NCBI GenBank assembly: GCA_964003875.1
Contig: CAXFLH010000059.1
Span: 1 to 9,398 of the forward strand
Direction of reading: 5' to 3'
Length of the DNA: 9,398 nt
Origin: UBA8444 sp964003875
GTDB lineage: Bacteria; Bacteroidota; Bacteroidia; Flavobacteriales; UBA7312
Below, piece after piece: positions 1 through 6,282 of the stretch. How positions within the stretch are numbered: position 1 is the first letter of the stretch; each line of letters begins with the position of its first letter. The notes beneath the pieces were generated by a model, which ran no database searches, was not told the origin of the DNA, and saw nothing but the letters and a program-made list of their open reading frames with translations. Made by a program: the position numbers and the translations under genes.

Positions 1-350
1 ATTTAAATGCAGCCTTTGGCAATTCCTTAAATATTTATGCTTCAGATGTTATAAGCTTTGGTCTGGAAAACCCTTTTTTCTTTCAAAGTACATCTAGAAG
101 AAAGCGTGCTCAATCGGCTTTGATAGCCAATTTAGGAATGGAATACAGAACCATTGAAAAAGGAATCTTTTATTTAGGCTTTAGCTTACATAGGCCTTGG
201 AAAAATACTGCAAGGAGTTATCCAGAATTTGATGATGGGACCAATTCCTTCAACACTCAAGCTCCAGGTGGAAATAATGTCAAATTTTTGGATATTTCGG
301 GCAATTATCTAACCCTCGACTTACGGTATTTCTTTACCCAAAAAAAATAG
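1..350 (+). CDS. Probable outer-membrane beta-barrel protein, C-terminal fragment
   Basis: The reading frame is open from the left edge (first full codon at base 3) to a TAG stop at 348-350, so about 115 residues of the C terminus are visible and the start lies outside the window. The segment alternates polar and hydrophobic/aromatic residues, as in GIFYLGFSLHRPW, and ends in LTLDLRYFFTQKK. That looks like the last strand of an outer-membrane beta-barrel, with the aromatic residues near the terminus typical of barrel insertion signals. Loop-like stretches rich in Gly, Asn and Asp (around TNSFNTQAPGGNN) separate the strands. No T9SS sorting domain is present, which fits a membrane-embedded rather than a secreted protein. 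The family cannot be named from this fragment, and a soluble beta-rich protein remains possible. The next gene starts 110 bases downstream on the same strand. Confidence 0.6.
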   Translation, partial: LNAAFGNSLNIYASDVISFGLENPFFFQSTSRRKRAQSALIANLGMEYRTIEKGIFYLGFSLHRPWKNTARSYPEFDDGTNSFNTQAPGGNNVKFLDISGNYLTLDLRYFFTQKK

Positions 351-369
351 TAACTTCATTTCTGAAGCC

Positions 370-430
370 TTAAAATTTTAGACCGGAAAGAAAAGAGCAT
401 TTAACATTATTTTATATTTTTAAAATTTTA
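370..430. repeat. Pair of palindromic AT-rich 11-base repeats
   Basis: The sequence TTAAAATTTTA occurs at 370-380 and again at 420-430, exactly 50 bases apart. Its inner ten bases are a perfect palindrome. Both copies lie in the 110-base spacer before the 855-residue secreted-protein gene. The region is so AT-rich that chance is a real explanation. Binding of a regulator on one helical face is only a speculation from the spacing. A weak match to the Bacteroidota -7 element (TATATTTT, compared with TAnnTTTG) overlaps here at 413-420, but no -33 TTTG lies at a suitable distance. Confidence 0.35.
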
Positions 431-460
431 TATTAAACCGTAAGTTCAAAACCTAATAAC

Positions 461-3028
461 ATGTTTAATCTGAACACTATCCTCACTTTTGTATATTTTA
501 CGTTTTTTTCTGTTATTTCTATAGCTCAACCTCTAACTAATGGAATGGGTATCATTACGCATTGGACAGGTTTTAGTGGTGAATGGGATGCTTTTAGCAT
601 ATACGAAACAGAAAACAATGCCTCTGCCACTCTAGGTCAGAATTGGGCAACAAACTTCAATACACCAGCCGACCCAGCAGTACATGACTCTTGGAAAGGA
701 ACTAATATGGGTGATGTCTTTGGCATCGCCATAGATGCCGATAAAAATGTCTATTTCAGTGCTACCAAAGCCATATCGTCGAGTGGGTCAACAGGCACAT
801 CGGCAGGTGTCGCTGGAGATGGTGGTGTCTATAAAATGGATGCTAATACTTGGATGGTAACACCATTTATTTTTACAGGAAATGGTGCTAATGAAATCCC
901 CAACCAAGGCAATGGCTTAGGAAATATAGCCTATGACAAATGGAACAATCAGTTGTTCATTACCAATTTTGAAGATGGTAACATTTACCGCTTTGATATG
1001 CAAGGCAATCTACTCTCTACCTTCGACCCTTTTACTGCCAACAGTACCGAGCTAGGTACATTTAGTGGACATGGGGAGGCTTTATGGGGCATAAATGTAT
1101 ATGGTGATACTGATGGAGTAAAGGTTTACTTTTCATTATGGACAGAAGACAATTCACTAGCCGACCCTAGTGGTGATAACAATTCGGTGTGGTCGGTAGA
1201 TTTAGATGCTACAGGCGATTTTACAGGAAGTGAAAGTCTGTGCTTTGCCTTAGAAGACAATACAGGTAGTTTTATGAGTGGCATAGTTGGAGCCTCATAT
1301 CCTATTTCTGATATTGCTTTCAGTAGTGATGGTAAAATGTATGTTTGTGAAAAAGTACAAGGCGGCTGGGGAGCCTTTGGAGGTTGGAATGATTTGTTTA
1401 CCCCTGGTGCACATAGCTCACGACTGTTTGAATACCAAAAAATTGCTGGTGTTTGGACACGCACTATAAAATATGCTGTCGGCAACTACAATACGCCTAA
1501 CGATGCTGACAATACCACAGGAGGTGTAGCTTTAGGAAATAGACAACTTCCAAATGGAGAAATAGAATGCGAAAAAATAATTTGGGCATCGGGAGACGCC
1601 TTACGATTCAGTGGTTATAATGATTTAGCAGGACAAGATTACGTTTATGGTCTTACTGGCATTCCCGTAGAAGGAAACTCTAACGACCCTAGCGATCCTG
1701 ATTACGTGCAACTAAGTAGTATTTACATAGATGTGGACTATACTGGAACAGGCAGCAATGGTGGACAAAAAATGTCTTATGGCGATATCGAAATATATTC
1801 CGATGCTATTAGTGAAGTTACTTTTACGGTAAGTCCAAATACGACCATATGCCCTGGTGAATCTATACAACTCAGTGTAAGTGGTGGTGCCAATTACGAA
1901 TGGAGTCCGTCTGCTACATTGGACGACAATACCTCAGACAGCCCAACTGCTAGTCCTACTGAAAATACCATTTATACCGTAACAGGAGAGGGAAGCTGTG
2001 GCGGTAGAGATACCGTTAGTGTGAGTATAAGTATTGATGATTTCACCTTTTCTTTAGGGCCCGATTTGGCTATATGTGAAGGCATAAGTGGTGTTTCTTT
2101 AGATGCTGGTAGTAGTGCTATAGCATACATATGGAACACAGGACAAACCTCTCAAACCATTAGTGTAAACGATGAAGGAATATATAGCGTTAGTGTAACA
2201 AGCCCAGCCGGTTGCAACTATACAGACGAGGTATCGGTAGAAAACAAATTCTTGCCCACAGTAGTGTTTAGTACTGCTAACGACTCAGCATGTCCTCCAG
2301 CTAAATTTAGCCTTATTGATGAAAGCATACCTCAAGATGGCGACCCCATTGTAGCTTGGAATTGGCAAATTGATAACCAAAATTTTAATTCCTCATCTAC
2401 TAATGTGGACTTAGCCAACTCAGGAAGTTATGGCGTAAGTTTGGAGGTAACAACAGAATTGGGCTGTATAGCAACTCTAAGTTTGAATGACTACCTCACG
2501 GTACATGATTTACCAAGTCCAAACTTCATAACAGAGCCAGAAGAAATTAACAACTGCGACAAAACCATCAAATTAATCAATTTCTCTACTGGCTACGATT
2601 CTTTAAGCTGGAACTTTGGCGATGGCGTGGTGAGTAGTGAAGACACCTCTGACTATTACACCTATTCGGAAGTAGGCAACTACATCATACAATTGAATTT
2701 AGTTAATGAATTCGGATGTGAAAACGTCTTTCATAGAGAAATTAATCCAATAGCAAGTATTCCTTTTTATACGCCCAATGCTTTCACGCCAGATGGCGAT
2801 GAGCTCAACGAAACTTTCATACCACAATTGGGCTGTACCGATGATTTTGAATTTTGGATTATGAATCGTTGGGGCGAAGTTATATTCTATAGCAACGATA
2901 TCAATGTTGGCTGGGACGGCACTTACAACAAGCAAAGATGCCCTCTAGGCGTGTACTCTTGGAAAGCACGATACAATGGTGCCAAAACCAACCAAATCAA
3001 ATTGGGCGAAGTACATCTTATGAATTAA
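461..3028 (+). CDS. Secreted multidomain protein with T9SS type B (gliding-motility-associated) C-terminal sorting domain
   Basis: This 855-residue protein is predicted to be exported by Sec and then moved across the outer membrane by the type IX secretion system. Residues 1-22 form a signal peptide with a hydrophobic core ending in SIAQ. Residues 23 to about 453 are rich in Gly, Asp, Asn and aromatics, with recurring blocks such as GIAIDADKNVYFS and DIAFSSDGKMYVCE that resemble NHL/SMP-30-type propeller blades. Two Ig-like modules follow (about 455-530 and 531-603), the first opening with TICPGESIQLSVSGG. Two PKD-like modules come next (about 604-690 and 691-765), the last with WNFGDG at 717-722. 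The C-terminal domain starts near residue 767 and matches the type B sorting signature: YTPNAFTPDGDELNE, MNRWGEVIF, GWDGTY and GVYSWKARY. The start is the ATG before the signal peptide. No Shine-Dalgarno sequence is evident, as is common in this phylum. The ligand is unknown; adhesion or surface binding is an inference from the architecture. Confidence 0.93.
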   Translation: MFNLNTILTFVYFTFFSVISIAQPLTNGMGIITHWTGFSGEWDAFSIYETENNASATLGQNWATNFNTPADPAVHDSWKGTNMGDVFGIAIDADKNVYFSATKAISSSGSTGTSAGVAGDGGVYKMDANTWMVTPFIFTGNGANEIPNQGNGLGNIAYDKWNNQLFITNFEDGNIYRFDMQGNLLSTFDPFTANSTELGTFSGHGEALWGINVYGDTDGVKVYFSLWTEDNSLADPSGDNNSVWSVDLDATGDFTGSESLCFALEDNTGSFMSGIVGASYPISDIAFSSDGKMYVCEKVQGGWGAFGGWNDLFTPGAHSSRLFEYQKIAGVWTRTIKYAVGNYNTPNDADNTTGGVALGNRQLPNGEIECEKIIWASGDALRFSGYNDLAGQDYVYGLTGIPVEGNSNDPSDPDYVQLSSIYIDVDYTGTGSNGGQKMSYGDIEIYSDAISEVTFTVSPNTTICPGESIQLSVSGGANYEWSPSATLDDNTSDSPTASPTENTIYTVTGEGSCGGRDTVSVSISIDDFTFSLGPDLAICEGISGVSLDAGSSAIAYIWNTGQTSQTISVNDEGIYSVSVTSPAGCNYTDEVSVENKFLPTVVFSTANDSACPPAKFSLIDESIPQDGDPIVAWNWQIDNQNFNSSSTNVDLANSGSYGVSLEVTTELGCIATLSLNDYLTVHDLPSPNFITEPEEINNCDKTIKLINFSTGYDSLSWNFGDGVVSSEDTSDYYTYSEVGNYIIQLNLVNEFGCENVFHREINPIASIPFYTPNAFTPDGDELNETFIPQLGCTDDFEFWIMNRWGEVIFYSNDINVGWDGTYNKQRCPLGVYSWKARYNGAKTNQIKLGEVHLMN

Positions 3029-3099
3029 TTTTGGTTTTTTTCTTACATTTAGTGCTATTAAAATAACTCCTTAAACCACTAATTTAAAGTGCACTAGCC

Positions 3100-3521
3100 A
3101 TGAAACAGAACATCACACTTATTGCACTCATTTTATGGACTACAGCATTAGTATCTGCTCAAGATTTATCTTTTGAATAAAATTTCGAACAAGAGGTAGT
3201 GTCTGTTGTCAAAAATACTCTCTACGGCAACTGTATTAGTCAAATTCAAAATAATGGATATTTAGGCATGTTTGTCTTCAAAATTGGTGTGGATGGTAGT
3301 GTGGGGCTATCTGAAAATATGCCTTTCCAAGACAGAGCACCCTACCCCAAGCCTACAAATAGTGTGTTGCATACCCACAACAATACAGAAAAAAGCATCT
3401 ACAACTTGTAAGGGCAATTGCTGTGGCAAGGCAAGGATAAAAGCATTGAGGTCAGGCATTGGCAAAAGGCATGTACCTGTTAAGAACTAAAGACAAAACG
3501 TATCGCTGGATAAAACAGTGA
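3100..3521 (+). pseudogene. Decayed gene for a small T9SS type A cargo protein
   Basis: The ATG at 3100 opens a clear signal peptide (MKQNITLIALILWTTALVSAQ), but a TAA at 3178-3180 stops it after 26 codons. The same frame then continues through NGYLGMFVFKIGVDGSVGLSE into a type A sorting domain that begins near 3337 (APYPKPTNSVLH, compared with the usual YPNPT), followed by SIYNL. A second TAA at 3409-3411 falls where family members read a residue between NL and GQLL. GQLLWQGKDKSIEV follows. In the A-run at 3464-3467 the frame shifts, and the expected ending GMYLLRTKDKTYRWIKQ is read one frame over to TGA at 3519-3521. One lost A would explain the shift. Only about 50 residues lie between signal peptide and sorting domain, so most of the cargo may also have been deleted. 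The gene converges with the minus-strand gene, with 3 bases between their stops. Sequencing or assembly error could account for a single lesion but is unlikely for three. Confidence 0.82.
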
Positions 3522-3524
3522 TTA

Positions 3525-5012
3525 CTAATCGTATATGGGTTTCTTATACTCCCGCATCTGTTGGGTAGGCTCTAAGATGTCATAGCCTTGCCATAGGCTA
3601 TCGTCAAACTGATCCACATATATGACCTTCATTTTTTTGCTCTGCTCAAAATGGTGGTAATCCGAGGGGCTAATATCCTCATGAGATAAAAGCAAACATT
3701 CAAAAGACTGCTGACTCCTTACTTGCATATCTATAGCCCATTTAAGCTCCAATAGGGTTTTGTCAAAAAGTGGTTTCTTCCTCTTTTTCAATAGGGCAAG
3801 TTTTCTATCAATACCAAAGCTAGAAACCTTGTTGAATGAAAAGTATTTGAGATGATAACGCTCATCTGTTTTCTCAAAATTGACAGATATTTTATATTCT
3901 TCTTCTTTAAAGCTAATCCCCATCAACTTGAAGTTCCTGCCGTGTTTGCCCTCAGCATAGTGAAAGTCGGCTCTGAGTAAGGCATAAGACGATAAACTGA
4001 TGTATAACCTACCCTCATAAAGACCTTTGTTCTTGGGCGAAAAGTCTATGATGTATATTTCCTGTCCTTGAAGTCGTGTGCCACCCACCAAAGTGAAATT
4101 ATAACGAGAAGGTTTGTGCAAAAAGTCCCACATATCCTCATTATCGAATTGATAATCACTCAAATCATAATACAAATTATTAGCAAAGTCCTCTACTACC
4201 ATTTCGTCTTCTTGCAAATTCAAAGTCGTGTCTTGAAAATCAAAGCCTACCTTACCGCCAATAATTCCTGTTTTTATTTTCCAATACTCTAGACTATCGG
4301 TTTTCTTAAACGCATCTTCAAAAACAAGAGCTAATTGGTCTATCTCTGTAATGTCTTTGTCTTTTAAACTAACTACCTTTTTGGGCTTTATCTTAATGCG
4401 AAGGCTATCAGTTTTATCTGGTGAGCTTAGCATTTCTCCTAAAAAGTCGGTGTAAGAAGTGGAGTGACGAGGCATTTTTTGTTGTGCCGTAGTTATGGCG
4501 TCTTGGTCTATTTCGGAAATGGTGCTTTTCTTATAGTCTAGCTTAAACAACAATAAATCCGACTCATCTCGTTTTCTGACAAATACCTCAGATGCCGAAT
4601 AACCCTTGTGATAGTTGCTATCGGCATATAGCAAAACTTGTTGGACAATAAATTCGGGGTCTTGCTCATTGCCAAAAATCAAAGTCTCGCTAATGTTAAT
4701 GATGTTTTCTTCTAAATGAACATCGGCAGAATGCAATAAGTCGCTAATGGCAACATCTTTAATCTGATAGCCCATATACTGAAAACGAACGCTATCTTGT
4801 AATCCAAAAGAAGAAATATCAATAGTATATTGCCCTTGTTCATTGCTAATAACCCCAGTATTGCTGTTTAACACAAAAACACTAGCATACATCAAAGGTT
4901 GTTGGCTATTGGAGTCATAAATCACACCTTTCAAAAGGCTATTGGTGTTGTCTTGGGCAAAGAGTTGTAGGCTAAAACACAACAACAAAACAAGAAGTTT
5001 ATACGTTTTCAT
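3525..5012 (-). CDS. Exported protein with N-terminal carboxypeptidase-regulatory-like domain, function unknown
   Basis: The frame extends to an ATG at 5042, but the ATG at 5012 is preferred because it directly precedes a typical signal peptide (MKTYKLLVLLLCFSLQLFAQ), giving 495 residues. Residues of about 26-100 form a carboxypeptidase-regulatory-like beta-sandwich: LLKGVIYDSNSQQPLMYASV, then GVISNEQGQYTID, then VRFQYMGYQ. The same fold precedes many Bacteroidota TonB-dependent receptors, but no plug or barrel follows here. The remaining 390 or so residues are mixed and fairly charged. The stretch IYIIDFSPKNKGLYEGRLYI followed by ALLRADFHY resembles the middle part of larger regulatory-domain surface proteins (DUF5686-like); this is a weak, remembered resemblance. 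The likely site is the periplasm or the periplasmic face of the outer membrane. The Cys at residue 12 is too deep in the hydrophobic core to be a convincing lipobox. A strong terminator separates this gene from sucB upstream, so it probably has its own promoter, though none is clear. Confidence 0.85.
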   Translation of the reverse strand: MKTYKLLVLLLCFSLQLFAQDNTNSLLKGVIYDSNSQQPLMYASVFVLNSNTGVISNEQGQYTIDISSFGLQDSVRFQYMGYQIKDVAISDLLHSADVHLEENIINISETLIFGNEQDPEFIVQQVLLYADSNYHKGYSASEVFVRKRDESDLLLFKLDYKKSTISEIDQDAITTAQQKMPRHSTSYTDFLGEMLSSPDKTDSLRIKIKPKKVVSLKDKDITEIDQLALVFEDAFKKTDSLEYWKIKTGIIGGKVGFDFQDTTLNLQEDEMVVEDFANNLYYDLSDYQFDNEDMWDFLHKPSRYNFTLVGGTRLQGQEIYIIDFSPKNKGLYEGRLYISLSSYALLRADFHYAEGKHGRNFKLMGISFKEEEYKISVNFEKTDERYHLKYFSFNKVSSFGIDRKLALLKKRKKPLFDKTLLELKWAIDMQVRSQQSFECLLLSHEDISPSDYHHFEQSKKMKVIYVDQFDDSLWQGYDILEPTQQMREYKKPIYD

Positions 5013-5063
5013 AGGGCTTGAATTTGTGTCATAAACGTTCATTTTCTACAAAAATTTTAAACC

Positions 5064-5090
5064 AAAAAAAAGCCAACTTCCGTTGGCTTT
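5064..5090 (-). terminator. Rho-independent terminator of sucAB
   Basis: Read on the minus strand, the perfect 9-base stem AAAGCCAAC / GTTGGCTTT encloses a GGAA tetraloop, and the run of T continues through 5064. The stem begins 4 bases after the sucB TAA stop (5095-5097). The hairpin, stable loop and T-tract make this a textbook intrinsic terminator. It should uncouple sucAB from the regulatory-domain gene that follows on the same strand. Confidence 0.93.
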
Positions 5091-5094
5091 ATCA

Positions 5095-6276
5095 TTAGAG
5101 TCCTAAACTCTTTTTTACGTCTCCGTCCAGCAAATGGGTGCTTGGATCTTCTAAGCATTCTTTAACCCTGACTAAGAAGCCTACCGATTCTCTACCGTCT
5201 ATGATACGGTGGTCATAAGATAAGGCTACGTACATTATGGGTCTTATCTCTACTTTTCCATTGACTGCCACAGGGCGTTCTACAATATTGTGCATACCCA
5301 ATATCGCCGATTGTGGCGGGTTGATAATTGGTGTGGACAACATAGAACCAAATACCCCACCGTTAGTAATGGTAAAGGTGCCGCCCAACATTTCGTCAGG
5401 GGTAATTTTTCCATCTCTAGCACGTAATGCCAATCGCTTGACTTCCGATTCTACTTCTTTAAAATTCATCAATTCGGCATTGCGAATAACTGGTACCATC
5501 AGCCCTTTAGGAGCACTTACTGCTATGCTGATATCGGCGTAGTTGTGGTAAATCACTTCCTTACCGTCTATTTGAGCATTGACATCTGGAAATTCCATCA
5601 GTGCCGTAGTAATAGCTTTGGTAAAAAAGGACATAAAACCTAAACTGACATCGTACTTGTCTTTAAAGGCTTCTTTGTATTCTTTTCGGATAGCGAAAAT
5701 AGCAGACATATCCACTTCGTTGAAAGTGGTTAGCATAGCTGTTTCGTTCTTGACAGATACCAAACGCTGAGCTACCTTTCTTCTGAGCATAGACATTTTC
5801 TTACGCTCGGTGCCTCTTGGTCCATCAATCTTAACAGATGCCATAGCTTCCATTACATCGTCCTTCAAAATCTTTCCTCCTTCGCCACTTCCTTTGACGT
5901 CTTTAGGAGATAAATCGTTTTGTGAAATAATAGCTTTGGCTAAAGGTGTGGCCTTAGCATCTACTGACTTCGTAGGGCTTGGTGCACTAACTGCTGGTGC
6001 TGACTCTTGAGCTGGTGCTGTAGTTTTGGCTTCTCCAACACCATCGGTATCAATGATACACACCACTTGACCTACCTCAACGGTATCGCCTTCTTCGGCT
6101 ACCAACTTAATAGTGCCGCTTTCCTCGGCTGGTAAAGCTAAGGTAGCTTTGTCCGAATCTACTTCAGCAATTTCTTGATCTTTTTCAACATAGTCACCAT
6201 CTTCCACCAACCATTGAGCGATTTCGACTTCGGAGATAGACTCTCCCGGACTAGGTACTTTCATTTCTAATAGCAT
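5095..6276 (-). CDS. sucB: Dihydrolipoyllysine-residue succinyltransferase, E2 of 2-oxoglutarate dehydrogenase
   Basis: SucB transfers the succinyl group from its lipoyl arm to CoA, giving succinyl-CoA, and forms the core of the cytoplasmic 2-oxoglutarate dehydrogenase complex. The 393 residues match the usual length with one lipoyl domain (E. coli SucB has 405). Residues 1-76 are the lipoyl domain, with the attachment Lys at 43 in DSDKA. An Ala/Pro/Ser-rich flexible linker follows (about 80-105). The peripheral subunit-binding domain lies at about 106-145 (ATPLAKAIISQNDLSPKDVK, then GKILKDDVMEAM). The catalytic acyltransferase domain fills the rest and ends with SYDHRIIDGRESVGFLV, carrying the active-site His356 and Asp360. 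The DHRIIDGRESVGF block and the adjacent sucA support succinyl- rather than acetyltransferase. The ATG at 6274-6276 follows the sucA stop by 6 bases, so the two genes are surely co-transcribed and probably translationally coupled. A strong terminator follows directly. Confidence 0.97.
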   Translation of the reverse strand: MLLEMKVPSPGESISEVEIAQWLVEDGDYVEKDQEIAEVDSDKATLALPAEESGTIKLVAEEGDTVEVGQVVCIIDTDGVGEAKTTAPAQESAPAVSAPSPTKSVDAKATPLAKAIISQNDLSPKDVKGSGEGGKILKDDVMEAMASVKIDGPRGTERKKMSMLRRKVAQRLVSVKNETAMLTTFNEVDMSAIFAIRKEYKEAFKDKYDVSLGFMSFFTKAITTALMEFPDVNAQIDGKEVIYHNYADISIAVSAPKGLMVPVIRNAELMNFKEVESEVKRLALRARDGKITPDEMLGGTFTITNGGVFGSMLSTPIINPPQSAILGMHNIVERPVAVNGKVEIRPIMYVALSYDHRIIDGRESVGFLVRVKECLEDPSTHLLDGDVKKSLGL

Positions 6277-6282
6277 AACCTT

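Noticed and set aside
354..367. Inverted repeat CTTCA-TTTC-TGAAG just after the first stop codon, as a terminator
   Set aside because: The stem is only five weak base pairs and no T-run follows, so it cannot be told from chance.
1126..1485. Open frame of 119 codons on the minus strand inside the type B cargo gene
   Set aside because: It lies entirely within a strong coding frame and has no recognisable motif; it is a shadow frame.
3034..3051. Promoter for the relic at TACATTTA (3044-3051)
   Set aside because: It differs from TAnnTTTG in the last base, and the nearest TTTG (3030-3033) is only about 10 bases upstream, too close for a -33 element.
3199..3411. Independent small gene starting at a GTG inside the relic
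   Set aside because: Its reading frame continues from the signal peptide upstream and into the sorting domain downstream. It is a middle piece of the decayed gene, not a gene in its own right.
3178..3411. Stop-codon reassignment (TAA read as sense)
   Set aside because: TAA is the normal stop of the type B cargo gene, sucB and the polyprenyl synthase in this window, so a recoded TAA is unlikely.
3464..3467. Programmed frameshift at the A-run in the relic
   Set aside because: Two nonsense codons upstream would already stop translation, and A4 alone is not a convincing slippery site. A simple base loss is the better explanation.
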